From Haloarchaeobius litoreus (GTDB taxonomy: Archaea > Halobacteriota > Halobacteria > Halobacteriales > Natrialbaceae): a stretch of DNA of 64,000 nt. Location of the stretch: assembly GCF_024495425.1 (NCBI RefSeq), contig NZ_JANHJR010000003.1:248001-312000 (forward strand), written 5' to 3'. Both the position numbers and the translations under genes were made by a program. Positions 24,890-33,571 of this stretch are shown here, in pieces. Numbering within the stretch: the stretch's first letter is position 1; each line of letters starts with the position of its first letter. The notes under the pieces are model-generated. The model was not told where the DNA came from and did not search any database. It saw only the letters and a list, made by a program, of their open reading frames with translations.

Positions 24890-26296
24890 TCAGTCGTCGG
24901 CCGCGAGCCCGTCGCCGCCGGCTCTCGCTCCCTCGTCCTCGCGGAGCAGCGGCGTCCCGTCGGCACACGGGCCGAGCTCCGGGCCGTACGGTGGCTCGCC
25001 GTCGACGACACGGCGCTGCTCGTAGTCCGTCGAACGCTCGACCGGGGTCCGGCCGATGGCCCGGATCATCTCCACGTACCGGTCGAACGAGCGGAACTCG
25101 CCGTACTCGCCGCCGGCGCGCTTCGTTATCTCCTCGGAGAGGATGGTACCCATGAAGTCGTCCGCGCCGCAGTTGAGCATCTTCAGCCCCTGCTCGTCGC
25201 CGTACTTCACCCACGAGGACTGCACGTGGTCGACGTTGTCGAGGTAGAGCCGGGAGACGGCGATTATCAGCTCGTCCTCGTCGTCGCTCGCGCCGCCGTC
25301 GACGACGCCGTGCTCGTAGAGCGGCGTGGACTGGTGGATGAAGGAGAGCGGGACGAACTCCGTGATCGCGCCGTCGACGCGCTCCTGCAGCTCTCGGACC
25401 TTGTCGAGGTGCAGCACCCGGTGGGCCTCGTTCTCGACGTGGCCGTACATGATGGTCGCGGTGAGCCCCAACCCGACGTTCGCGGCGGCCTCCATCGCCT
25501 CCAGCCAGTCGTCGGTCCGGATTTTCCCGGGGCAGATGACGTCCCGTACCTCGTCGACGAGGATCTCGGCGGCGGTACCCGGGACGGAGTCGAGGCCAGC
25601 GTCCTGCAGCTCGCCGTACACCTCCTCGTAGCTCCAGTCTGTGCCCCGGCGGGCGTGGTACGCCTCCTCCGGCGTCATCGAGTGCAGGTGGACGTCGCCG
25701 ACGGACATCGCCGCCATCTGCTCGACGTAGGTTCCGGGGTCCGCCGTGTAGCGCTCGGGCGGCTTGTAGTTCGTCTCCTTCCAGTCCGACTCTCTGAGAA
25801 TCTCGTGGTGCTCCTCGTTCAGCGCGAATCCCGGATGCAGGCCGGAGACGGAGGTGACCTCGTAGATACCGCGGTCGAGCATGGATTCGACGACCTCGCG
25901 GGACTCCTCGGGCGTCTTCGTGAACCCCGCGTGCTCCACGTCGCTGTCCGCCTCGAACGCGTGGGCGGTGTCCTTGAAGTTGCAGAACAGACAGCCGGTG
26001 TTGCAGGCCGTCGTGACGTTGTTGTTCAGGTTGGCGACGAACGTGACCTCGTCGCCGACGACCTCCGCGCGCCGTCGGTCGGCGGCCTCCAGCACCAGCT
26101 CCTTGCGGGACTGGTCGATGCCGTCGACGTCGGTGCCGGTGGTGATGAGTTCGATGCCGTCCGCGACGGCGAGTCGCTCCCCGTTCCGGGCCTTCGCCAG
26201 CGCGTTCTCGAAGGACTGGTCGGTCACGGGAACGTGCTCGTAGTCGAAGCCGTCCGTGGGCAGGTCCGCCGCGGCGTGCTCGGACGAGTCGGCCAT
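24890..26296 (-). CDS. cofH: FO synthase subunit 2 (radical SAM)
   Basis: Partner of CofG in FO synthesis. 468 residues; radical-SAM motif C98-x3-C102-x2-C105 (CNTGCLFC), followed by TSVSGLHPGF, MSVGDVHLHSMTPEEAYHARRG and PLSFIHQSTPLYEHG, all CofH-type. Somewhat longer than typical because of a ~70-residue N-terminal region and a Gly/Ala/Asp-rich tail. Start ATG 26296. The upstream region to 26754 is repeat DNA. Confidence 0.93.
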   Translation of the reverse strand: MADSSEHAAADLPTDGFDYEHVPVTDQSFENALAKARNGERLAVADGIELITTGTDVDGIDQSRKELVLEAADRRRAEVVGDEVTFVANLNNNVTTACNTGCLFCNFKDTAHAFEADSDVEHAGFTKTPEESREVVESMLDRGIYEVTSVSGLHPGFALNEEHHEILRESDWKETNYKPPERYTADPGTYVEQMAAMSVGDVHLHSMTPEEAYHARRGTDWSYEEVYGELQDAGLDSVPGTAAEILVDEVRDVICPGKIRTDDWLEAMEAAANVGLGLTATIMYGHVENEAHRVLHLDKVRELQERVDGAITEFVPLSFIHQSTPLYEHGVVDGGASDDEDELIIAVSRLYLDNVDHVQSSWVKYGDEQGLKMLNCGADDFMGTILSEEITKRAGGEYGEFRSFDRYVEMIRAIGRTPVERSTDYEQRRVVDGEPPYGPELGPCADGTPLLREDEGARAGGDGLAADD

Positions 26297-26485
26297 TGTG
26301 TTGGAGTCGCGTTTGACTCCCAAAAGGGTAGTGGAACCGGCCGTTAGTCGTGTTCGTCTGGTCGAGACCCGACTGTCGTTAGCGCGTTTCGACCACCTCG
26401 AAAGCCCCTGGCCGCTCGACTCCCGCGACTCGCTGCGCTCCTCGTGCCTGCGGTGCTTGCTTCGTCGGGGTTCGTCGAGCGGCCA

Positions 26486-26644
26486 GCCCCTTTCAGTCCC
26501 ACCCGACCGCAACCGCACCTCACACCTCCCCAACCTCTTGCGCTCCTCAGTCGCTAGCGCTCCCTCCGGTGCTCATCCCTCGCGCGGATAGCTCGCGGCC
26601 TCGCTCCGCTCGGCACGCTCGCCAGCCGCGCGCCACCCGGCTGG
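26486..26644 (-). repeat. Dispersed intergenic element, copy B (~159 bp)
   Basis: Reverse-complement partner of 4514-4665 (see there for shared blocks). It lies in the 458-base gap between divergent cofH and purC, which otherwise holds low-complexity CGCTCGCT-type sequence (26400-26480). A degenerate third relative of the CGCCAGCCGCGCGCC...GGCTGGTT end occurs at 39233-39332. Confidence 0.85.
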
Positions 26645-26725
26645 TTCGGGAGCAACGGCACCCGGTTCTGGCTCCATCGACCGCGTAGTGAAACCTTCTT
26701 TAGTGACGGCTTCGCCCGTTCGAGT

Positions 26726-26758
26726 ATGAGCACTCGCCTGCGGAGGGAGCGTCCGTGA
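26726..26758 (+). CDS. Possible 10-codon leader ORF of purC
   Basis: ATG 26726 opens a 10-codon frame (MSTRLRRERP) whose TGA (26756-26758) overlaps the GTG start of purC at 26755 as GTGA. A TATA-like box CTTCTTTAG (about 26695-26703) is about 27 bases before this ATG, so the mRNA would begin at or just before it. The purC ribosome-binding site GGAGGG (26742-26747) lies inside the mini-ORF. See the matching case at lysS. Confidence 0.45.
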   Translation: MSTRLRRERP

Positions 26759-27774
26759 CGAGCGTGAAGGAGTTCCGCATCGAGGAGCCGGCGACCGCCG
26801 ACGAGCTGGGCCGTGGCGCGTTCGTCTTCACCGACGACTACTCCGTCTTCGACTGGGGGAAGATGCCCGACACCATCGCGAACAAGGGCGCGTCGCTCTG
26901 TTCGATGGGCGCGTTCAACTTCGAACTCCTGGAGGAGGCGGGCATCCCGACGCACTACCGCGGCGTCGTCCGCAACGGCGAGACCCTCCCGCTGCGAGAG
27001 GCCGACCAGCCGCCCTGGGAGATGGCCATCGACCTCACGCAGGTGCCGGAACTCCCACACGAGGGCCGGGACTACGACTACGAGGCGTTCCACGCCGAGG
27101 CCGGGTCGAACTACCTCGTCCCGCTCGAGATCGTCTTCCGGAACCGCGTCCCCGTCGGCTCCAGCCTGCGCGGCCGGACCGACCCGGTCATGCACGGCCT
27201 GGACTTCGACGAGTGGCCCGACGAGGCCGTCGACCTCGACGAACCCGTCGTCGAGTTCTCCACGAAGTTCGAGGAGTCCGACCGGTACCTGTCACGCTCG
27301 GAGGCCGACGCCATCGCGGGCGTCGCCAACATCGACGACCTCGAAGCCGTCGCCCGCGAGGTCAACCGCGTCGTCACCGAGCAGGCCGGATCCGGGAACA
27401 TGACCCACGAGGACGGCAAGATAGAGTGCCTCTACTTCGACGGGGAGGTCCGCGTCGCCGACGTGGTCGGCACGTTCGACGAGAACCGCTTCAGCTACGA
27501 GGGCACCCAGATCAGCAAGGAGGTCATCCGGCAGTACCACAAGCGCACCCAGCCCGACTGGGTCGCGGCTGTCACCGCGGCGAAGGAGCGCGCGAAGGCC
27601 GAGAACGTCGCCGACTGGAAGTCGCTCTGTGAGGTCCAGCCGGAACCCCTCGACGACGACGTACTCACCGTCGCCAGCGACCTCTACACCGCCGGTGCGA
27701 ACGCCTACACCGGCCTCGAACTGTTCGACGCGCCCCCGCTCGACTCGGCCATCGGGGCCGTCAGCCGGCTCTGA
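26755..27774 (+). CDS. purC: Phosphoribosylaminoimidazole-succinocarboxamide synthase
   Basis: SAICAR synthase of purine biosynthesis. 339 residues, the longer haloarchaeal form. Motifs: RGAFVFTDDYSVFDWGKMPDTI, NKGASLCSMGAFNFELLEEAGI, RNRVPVGSSLRGR, and HEDGKIECLYFDGEVRVADVVGTFDENRF with the metal/ATP region. GTG 26755 is the start: upstream in this frame there is no ATG, the conserved region begins soon after, and a GGAGGG site precedes it by 7 bases. Confidence 0.94.
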   Translation: MTSVKEFRIEEPATADELGRGAFVFTDDYSVFDWGKMPDTIANKGASLCSMGAFNFELLEEAGIPTHYRGVVRNGETLPLREADQPPWEMAIDLTQVPELPHEGRDYDYEAFHAEAGSNYLVPLEIVFRNRVPVGSSLRGRTDPVMHGLDFDEWPDEAVDLDEPVVEFSTKFEESDRYLSRSEADAIAGVANIDDLEAVAREVNRVVTEQAGSGNMTHEDGKIECLYFDGEVRVADVVGTFDENRFSYEGTQISKEVIRQYHKRTQPDWVAAVTAAKERAKAENVADWKSLCEVQPEPLDDDVLTVASDLYTAGANAYTGLELFDAPPLDSAIGAVSRL

Positions 27775-27813
27775 GTCGGCTCCCTGTTTCTGCACCCCGT
27801 CGCCGGTCGCACC

Positions 27814-28281
27814 TCACTCCAGCGGTTGCGCAAAGTCGACCTGCTTCGGCCGGAACCCTGTGTCCCGGTAGAAGCGCCGCGCGCCCTCGTTCTCCCACTC
27901 GCAGGAGACCTTCAGGTGGTCGCAACCCCGGTCGCGGGCCAGTGCTTTCACACGGTCGACGATGGCCGCGCCGTGACCGCGATTCCGGTACGTCTCGTCG
28001 ATAGCGAGGTTCACGATGCGGAGGTACTGCGAGTATCGTCGAGCCGGGTGGGTGCCCTCGCGGAGGGTGACGAAGCCGATGGTCTCGCCCCCGTGGACGA
28101 TGAGATAGTCGGTGATCTCCTCGTCGTCGAGGTGGGCCCGGAAGCCGTCCGCGGGCACCTCGTCCACGTCCGTGTAGACGAGTTCGTTCAGTTCGTCGTG
28201 GGCCTCCATCGCCTCCGCCAGGGCGTACCAGCGGTCGACGAGCGCGTCGAGGTCGTCGGCGGTGGCTTCGACGAGTTCCAT
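27814..28281 (-). CDS. GNAT-family N-acetyltransferase
   Basis: 155 residues with the acetyl-CoA loop RNRGHGAAIVDRV (R/Q-x2-G-x-G/A) after strand LRIVNLAIDETY, and the C-terminal NEGARRFYRDTGFRPKQ signature. Substrate is unknown. It converges with purC (39-base gap) and diverges from the helicase gene. Confidence 0.88.
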   Translation of the reverse strand: MELVEATADDLDALVDRWYALAEAMEAHDELNELVYTDVDEVPADGFRAHLDDEEITDYLIVHGGETIGFVTLREGTHPARRYSQYLRIVNLAIDETYRNRGHGAAIVDRVKALARDRGCDHLKVSCEWENEGARRFYRDTGFRPKQVDFAQPLE

Positions 28282-28393
28282 AGGACGACTACCCCGCCAT
28301 CGCTCGTAAACGTCCGGACGGCGTGCTAGATGTTCACAGGCCCGGGGGCGCACTCGAAACACGCTTGCCCCCGGACCGCCCTAGAGACCGACA

Positions 28394-30232
28394 GTGACAG
28401 AGGAGCACTCCGAAGCCCGGAACGTCGACCACACCATCGACGTCGACGAGTTCTACGACGCACTCGACGCGCAGGGCCGACCGGTCATCACGGCCGCCCA
28501 GCTCGCGCGCCGGCTCGACACCACGCAGGCAGCCGCCACGGACGCGCTCGAAGCCCTCGAATCGCAGGGCGCGGTCGAGCGGACCGACGCCGGCGTCGAG
28601 CCGACCATCTGGTACCCGAGCGACTGGGGCGCGATGCTCGAACGGGAGCGGGTCGTCTTCTTCCCGGAGCGCCGGCAGTTCGTCGTCGACCAGCCAAAGC
28701 AGTTCACGCGGGCGCAGTGCTCGCAGTTCGCCCACCTCGTCGACACGACGCGGTCGGGCGGCTACCTCTACGAGGTGCGCCAGCAGGACATCTGGCAGGC
28801 ACCCTACGAGTCGTTCGAGAAGCTCCAGCGGACGATGCGGCAGGTGCTCCCCGAGCGCGCGCCGGAGTTCGAGGCGTGGGTCGAGGACCAGTGGAAGCGC
28901 GCGAACCAGTTCGTCCTCCGCACGCACGAGGACGGCTACGTGGTGCTCGAGGCCGCCAACGAGAGCCTCATGGGCAACGTCGCGCTGGAGAAGCTGCCCG
29001 AGGACTGCATCCGTGCCCCCATCGACGACGTGACGGCGTGGGTCGCCGAGGAGAAACTCGCCGAGGTGAAACGCCGGCTGTACGAGGCGGGCTACCCGGT
29101 GCAGGACGAGCGGGACCTCGAAGGTGGCGACGAGCTGCCGATGGAGCTCGGGCTCGTCCTGCGCGACTACCAGCAGTCGTGGGTCGACCGGTTCATCGAG
29201 GCGAAGTCGGGGGTGATGGTCGGCCCGCCGGGCAGCGGGAAGACCGTCGCGGCGATGGGCGTCATGGCCGAGATCGAGGGCGAGACGCTCATCCTCGTCC
29301 CCTCGCGCGAGCTCGCGGGGCAGTGGCACGACGAGATCCTGACCCACACGTCGCTCACGCCCGAGCAGGTCGGCGAGTACCACGGCGGCACCAAGGACAT
29401 CCGGCCGGTCACGGTCGCCACGTACCAGATCGCGGGGATGGACCGCCACCGCGGGCTGTTCGACTCGCGCGAGTGGGGCCTCGTCGTCTACGACGAGTGC
29501 CAGCACATCCCCTCGGACGTGCGCCGACGCACCGCGGACCTGCAGTCCAAGCACCGGCTGGGGCTCACCGCGACGCCGGTCCGGGAGGACGACCGCGAGG
29601 AGGACATCTTCACGCTCATCGGACCGCCCATCGGCACCGACTGGGACGCGCTGTTCGAGGCCGGCTACGTGCAGGAGCCCGAGGTCCACATCCGCTACGT
29701 CCCGTGGGCCGACGACGAGGCACGGAGCGAGCACGCCAGCGCCGACCCCGGCCACCACCGTCGGCAGCTCGCCGCGATGAACCCCGCGAAGGTCACCGAG
29801 ACGCAGCACCTGCTCGCCGAGCACCCCGAGAAGAAGGCGCTCGTGTTCGTCGAGTACCTCGACCACGGCGAGCAGCTCGCCGAGGCGCTCGACGCGCCGT
29901 TCATCTCCGGCGAGACGCCCCACGCGCGCCGCCGGGAGCTGTTCGCCGAGTTCCGCCGCGGCGACCGCCGCACGCTCGTCGTCTCCCGTGTCGGCGACGA
30001 GGGCATCGACCTGCCCGACGCCGAACTCGCCGTCATCGCCTCCGGGCTCGGCGGGTCGCGACGGCAGGGCGCACAGCGTGCCGGCCGGACGATGCGCCCC
30101 GAGGGCACCGCGCTCGTCTACGTGCTCGCGACCCGAGGGACCCGGGAGGAGGGCTTCGCGAAGCGGCAGGTGCGCCACCTCGCCTCGAAGGGCATCGGTG
30201 TACGCGACGGCCCGGCCGAGGCGGTGGAGTGA
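28394..30232 (+). CDS. XPB/Rad25-type DNA repair helicase
   Basis: 612-residue superfamily 2 helicase. Residues 1-240 form an N-terminal region with a winged-helix-like part (AQLARRLDTTQAAATDALEALE) and the damage-recognition-like domain; Walker A GPPGSGKT at 277-284, DECQH box at D367-H371, motif VI GSRRQGAQRAGRTMRP near residue 555. The layout fits archaeal XPB relatives implicated in nucleotide excision repair. GTG 28394 is the first possible start after an in-frame TAG at 28382. Confidence 0.92.
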   Translation: MTEEHSEARNVDHTIDVDEFYDALDAQGRPVITAAQLARRLDTTQAAATDALEALESQGAVERTDAGVEPTIWYPSDWGAMLERERVVFFPERRQFVVDQPKQFTRAQCSQFAHLVDTTRSGGYLYEVRQQDIWQAPYESFEKLQRTMRQVLPERAPEFEAWVEDQWKRANQFVLRTHEDGYVVLEAANESLMGNVALEKLPEDCIRAPIDDVTAWVAEEKLAEVKRRLYEAGYPVQDERDLEGGDELPMELGLVLRDYQQSWVDRFIEAKSGVMVGPPGSGKTVAAMGVMAEIEGETLILVPSRELAGQWHDEILTHTSLTPEQVGEYHGGTKDIRPVTVATYQIAGMDRHRGLFDSREWGLVVYDECQHIPSDVRRRTADLQSKHRLGLTATPVREDDREEDIFTLIGPPIGTDWDALFEAGYVQEPEVHIRYVPWADDEARSEHASADPGHHRRQLAAMNPAKVTETQHLLAEHPEKKALVFVEYLDHGEQLAEALDAPFISGETPHARRRELFAEFRRGDRRTLVVSRVGDEGIDLPDAELAVIASGLGGSRRQGAQRAGRTMRPEGTALVYVLATRGTREEGFAKRQVRHLASKGIGVRDGPAEAVE

Positions 30233-30306
30233 TGGACGAGCGCGGTGGCGACCGAAGAATTGCCGTCGTCGGGAGTGTTGACCCCCTCGGCGTGCGAAGG
30301 GGGAGC

Positions 30307-30483
30307 ATGGTCGACCCGACATCGGACATCGGCGACGTGGACCCCGAGGACGCCCCGGCCTGTGCCGTCTGCGGCGCGGCCGTCACCGGCGACGACCACC
30401 GGGTGCGCTCGTGGGTCGAGGACAGCAACGTCGAGCATCGCCACTTCTGTGACGACGACTGTCTCGAAGAATGGGACGGCTAA
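30307..30483 (+). CDS. Small zinc-finger protein, 58 aa
   Basis: Treble-clef-like mini protein with C-x2-C (CAVCG) and C-x3-C (CDDDC) plus His residues in between (DDHRVRSW, EHRHFC), so it probably binds one zinc. Such proteins are abundant in haloarchaea and mostly uncharacterised. An in-frame ATG at 30232, overlapping the helicase stop as TGATG, would give 84 residues; the shorter form is preferred because the extra part is basic and atypical. Its TAA directly abuts the purU stop on the other strand. Confidence 0.75.
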   Translation: MVDPTSDIGDVDPEDAPACAVCGAAVTGDDHRVRSWVEDSNVEHRHFCDDDCLEEWDG

Positions 30484-31455
30484 TCAGTCGTCCGCGGACT
30501 CCTCACCAGCCGACCCGGCGACGATCTCGCCGAGTCCGTCGACGGGCCGGTCGGGGTTCGCGTCGCGCGCCTCTCTGGAGAGCCCGAGCTGGTAGCGCTC
30601 GCTCTCCTCTCTGAGCCGCGTCCGACCGCGGTGGACGGAGACGTCGCCGTTGAGGTGCAGCCGCACCGCCTCCAGCAGCGCGTCCGCCTCCAGGGGCTGC
30701 CCGCGCTCCTTCATCGTCGCGATGTCGGCGTCGTCGGGCACGTCGAACGCCCGCTGGGTGATGATGGGTCCCTGGTCGAGGTCCGTCGTCACGTAGTGGG
30801 CCGTCACACCGGCGATGCGGACGCCCTCCTCCAGCGCCTGCCGGTAGGCCTTCGCGCCGGGGAAGGAAGGCAGCAGGCTCGGATGGATGTTGATGATGCG
30901 GTCCTCGAAGCGGAACACGACGTCGGGGCTGAGGATCCGCATGTACCGCGCGAGGACGATGAGGTCGGCGTCGTACTCGCCGAGCAGTTCGAGTATCTCG
31001 CCCTCGTCTGGCGTGCCCTTCTCGTCGCCCACGTCGTGGAACGGCACCTCGTACTTCCGTGCGAGCGGTTCGAGGTCGTCGTGGTTCGCGATGACCACCG
31101 AGATGTCCGCGCCCAGGTCGCCGCTGGCCCAGGCCTGGAACAGGCGTTCGAGGCAGTGGCTCTCCTTGGTGGCGAGGACGGCGATCTGCTGGGTCTCGCG
31201 GTCGGCGGGGAACCGAACCTGGACGTCGACGCCCAGCTCGTCGCCGAGGTCGTGCAGGTCGTCACGCAGCGTCTCCGCCTTGCACACCATCTCCGAGGTG
31301 TCCGCGTGCAGGGTCATCCGGAAGATGTCGTCCCGGACGGCCTGGTCCAGGTCCTCGACGTTGATGCCGCGCTCGAACAGGAGGCTGGTGACGCGTGCGA
31401 TGAGTCCGGTCTTGTCTCCTCCGACCACCGTGATTTCGGTAAGCTCTGTCGTCAT
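30484..31455 (-). CDS. purU: Formyltetrahydrofolate deformylase
   Basis: Hydrolyses 10-formyl-THF to formate and THF, balancing one-carbon units with purine synthesis. 323 residues: N-terminal ACT domain (VVGGDKTGLIARVTSLLFERGINVEDLDQ), then the formyltransferase fold with the catalytic Asn-His-Asp set (VIANHDDLEPL; NIHPSLLPSFPGAKAYRQAL; VTTDLDQGPII). About 40 residues of acidic C-terminal tail exceed the bacterial length. Start ATG 31455 is set by a GGAGGT site 5-10 bases upstream; the GTG three codons earlier overlaps that site. Confidence 0.92.
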   Translation of the reverse strand: MTTELTEITVVGGDKTGLIARVTSLLFERGINVEDLDQAVRDDIFRMTLHADTSEMVCKAETLRDDLHDLGDELGVDVQVRFPADRETQQIAVLATKESHCLERLFQAWASGDLGADISVVIANHDDLEPLARKYEVPFHDVGDEKGTPDEGEILELLGEYDADLIVLARYMRILSPDVVFRFEDRIINIHPSLLPSFPGAKAYRQALEEGVRIAGVTAHYVTTDLDQGPIITQRAFDVPDDADIATMKERGQPLEADALLEAVRLHLNGDVSVHRGRTRLREESERYQLGLSREARDANPDRPVDGLGEIVAGSAGEESADD

Positions 31456-31622
31456 CGGTACCACCTCCGGTCACTGGTCGTCGGAGACATCACTCTCCGC
31501 TCAGGCCGTCGGCGTGCAAAAGCGTTCGCATCCGCGCAATGGGTCGTGTTAGAACGCGTCGTGGCGGAGCTCGGCCGGGACGAAGGCGAGTCGAGAGTGC
31601 CGGTCGTCGATGCGGCTGCGGG

Positions 31623-31641
31623 GTTTACGATATTTGTAAAC
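31623..31641. promoter_or_regulatory. GTTTAC-N7-GTAAAC palindrome, site 1
   Basis: Perfect 6-bp inverted repeat with a 7-base AT-rich spacer, 8 bases after the stop of the site-2 protease gene and about 170 bases upstream of purU. An identical-format site occurs at 39347-39365. Could be a protein-binding operator or an RNA 3'-end hairpin. Confidence 0.5.
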
Positions 31642-31649
31642 TTTCGGGG

Positions 31650-32792
31650 TCAGCCGACGATGGCGACCGGCACCGGCATGAAGCAGAGCAGGCCGAGCAC
31701 GAACGTCAACACGCCGAGCGCCATCCGGCCGCGGCCGAGCTTCTCCGCGTCGCTGACCGGTGTCGCGGAACCCGCGGCGGCGATGAACGCGGCGAAGCCG
31801 CCCCAGAAGACCCAGATGAACACCGAGTCCCACGCGATGTGCTCGATGAAATGCAGGTACCCCGCGAGCGAGAACAGCCCGATGGGGACGAGCGTCGCCA
31901 CGGTGTCGTGGGCATCACCGAACATCGCCCGCATGATGTGCCCGCCGTCGAGCTGACCGACGGGGATGAGGTTCAGCAGGGTGATGAACGCGCCGGCCCA
32001 CGCGCCGATGACGACCGGGTGAGCGTTCACGGTCGGGTCCGCGTACGAGAGCTTCTGTCCCGTCAGGAGGGCGATTCCCTCGATGAGCGGCGGGAAGCTC
32101 AGGCGGATGGTGACGGCGTCGGGGCTGGCAGCGAAGCTCTCCGGTGCGACGACCGGGGGCAGGTACAGCCCGACGACGGTGACGAGAACCGTCGCGACCA
32201 GTCCCGCCAGCGGACCCGCCGCGCCGATGTCGAACAGCGCCTTCCGGTCGGGCATGCGGCCGCGCATCCGGATTACCGCGCCCATCGTCCCGATGAGCGT
32301 CGGGAACGGCAGGAAGTACGGCAGCGAGGCGTCCACGTCGTGGTACCGGCTCATCACGTAGTGGCCGAGCTCGTGCGTGCCGAGGACGAACAGGACGGCG
32401 GCGGAAAAGGGCCACGCCGTCAGCACCGCCTCGACCGGGTGTGCGACGGGGTCGACGTAGAACCACCGGGCACCCACGTACAGCGTCGAGACGACCGTCG
32501 CGAGGAACAGCAGGACGTTCGTCCACGGAATCCCGTCGGGGCCGTGGCTCGTCGGTTCGGCGACGATGACGTACCGGCCTGCAGAGGTCGTCAGCTCCGC
32601 ATCGTAGCCGGCCTCGTGGAACGCACCCCAGACGTTCCGCATGGTCATCTCCGGGGTTCGAAGCGGCGTGCCGTAGTAATAGATCGTCTCACCGTCTCGT
32701 CGCACGTCCTCGACGTAGAACTCGTCGGCGAGGGCGGAGGGTGGGGGACCTGCCTCCGGAACGGACTGTGACGGCGGCTCATCGGCGGCCAT
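31650..32792 (-). CDS. Site-2 protease (M50) family membrane metalloprotease
   Basis: 380 residues. About 90 cytosolic N-terminal residues precede the membrane core; zinc site HELGH at 140-144 and the second half-site NLIPVGQLDGG with D282 are complete. FPTLIGTMGAVIRMRGRMPDRKALFDIGAAGPLAG is the M50 family substrate-cleft region. Such enzymes release membrane-bound regulators or degrade signal peptides; the substrate here is unknown. Start ATG 32792 has GGGTTAG/CTTTTTAC about 28 bases upstream (minus strand), consistent with a leaderless mRNA. Confidence 0.93.
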   Translation of the reverse strand: MAADEPPSQSVPEAGPPPSALADEFYVEDVRRDGETIYYYGTPLRTPEMTMRNVWGAFHEAGYDAELTTSAGRYVIVAEPTSHGPDGIPWTNVLLFLATVVSTLYVGARWFYVDPVAHPVEAVLTAWPFSAAVLFVLGTHELGHYVMSRYHDVDASLPYFLPFPTLIGTMGAVIRMRGRMPDRKALFDIGAAGPLAGLVATVLVTVVGLYLPPVVAPESFAASPDAVTIRLSFPPLIEGIALLTGQKLSYADPTVNAHPVVIGAWAGAFITLLNLIPVGQLDGGHIMRAMFGDAHDTVATLVPIGLFSLAGYLHFIEHIAWDSVFIWVFWGGFAAFIAAAGSATPVSDAEKLGRGRMALGVLTFVLGLLCFMPVPVAIVG

Positions 32793-32974
32793 GTGCGAGT
32801 GGGTTAGTCGTCACGTCGTAAAAAGCCACGGCGGCACGATGGGTCGCACGTGGCGGGTGAGGCGTCGGGGACCAGTGGGCCGACGCGTCGGGGCCCCGTG
32901 TGAATCCCAGCGTGGGATTCGGATGGTGGTGGGTTCGGGGTGGTGGAGCGGTGTAGTCGAGCGGTGTGGTGGTT

Positions 32975-33031
32975 GGTCGCTGGTGTGGTAGTGGGTCGCT
33001 GGTGTGGTAGTGGGTCGCTGGTGTGGGATGC
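32975..33031. repeat. 19-bp tandem repeat, about three copies
   Basis: GGTCGCTGGTGTGGTAGTG recurs at 32975 (start degenerate), 32994 and 33013 within a G/T-rich 260-base gap (32793-33055). No gene is seen in the gap. Confidence 0.85.
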
Positions 33032-33055
33032 CAGGGTGGGGGACCGTTCCAGGGC

Positions 33056-33307
33056 CTAGACGGGCTCGACCCGCCAGGTCGTCGCGCTCGTGTACGACCA
33101 CTTCTCGATCTCGAGGTCGGTGGCCGAGTCCTTGAGCTTGACCATGAGGGCACCGATCTCCTTCGGGGAGAGGCCGACGTCGTCCGCGATGAACTTCGAC
33201 TTGAAGTACATCTCGCCGTCGGTCGCCTTCTCCCGCAGGTACTCCTGCAGGTGCGTCTCCTTGTTGGCGGGCGTACTGTCAGCGGAGGGGTTCTGTGTAG
33301 CGCTCAT
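33056..33307 (-). CDS. Conserved small haloarchaeal protein with winged-helix look, 83 aa
   Basis: Sequence such as HLQEYLREKATDGEMYFKSKFIADDVGLSPKEIGALMVKL followed by EIEKWSYTSATTWRVEP suggests a helix-turn-helix with a wing, possibly DNA-binding. It is well preserved in haloarchaea as far as I recall. A TATA box CTTTATAACC (33343-33352, minus strand) sits about 40 bases before the ATG, leaving a short leader. Function unknown. Confidence 0.8.
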   Translation of the reverse strand: MSATQNPSADSTPANKETHLQEYLREKATDGEMYFKSKFIADDVGLSPKEIGALMVKLKDSATDLEIEKWSYTSATTWRVEPV

Positions 33308-33342
33308 GTTGCGTTCGCCTCATCCACCCCAAGCCACTGGGA

Positions 33343-33352
33343 TAGGTTATAA
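33343..33352 (-). promoter_or_regulatory. TATA box of the 33056 gene
   Basis: CTTTATAACC on the minus strand, about 40 bases upstream of ATG 33307. Confidence 0.55.
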
Positions 33353-33460
33353 AGGGCAGTTGCTTCGGGCTGTTTTGATATATTTCGAGTAAAATCGGGG
33401 TAAGCGGACGTTTCACGCGAGTTCTTGGACCAGAAATAGAGCCACCAGAGGACGTTAGAA

Positions 33461-33514
33461 CTTTTAAAACCGCCACTAACCCTTTGAATCTGGTTGTCGT
33501 CTGACGCGCGTCAG
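33461..33514. promoter_or_regulatory. Orphan TATA-like box and palindrome
   Basis: In the 264-base gap 33308-33571 a strong, symmetric CTTTTAAAAC box (33461-33470) has no gene at leaderless distance on either strand. It is followed on the plus side by a perfect palindrome CTGACGCGCGTCAG (33501-33514). It may drive a small RNA or be a remnant. Confidence 0.35.
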
Positions 33515-33571
33515 AAAACAGCTTTCCACGCCTGACCCGTGAAAATAACCGTCGAGACGTGTCAGGCGCGT

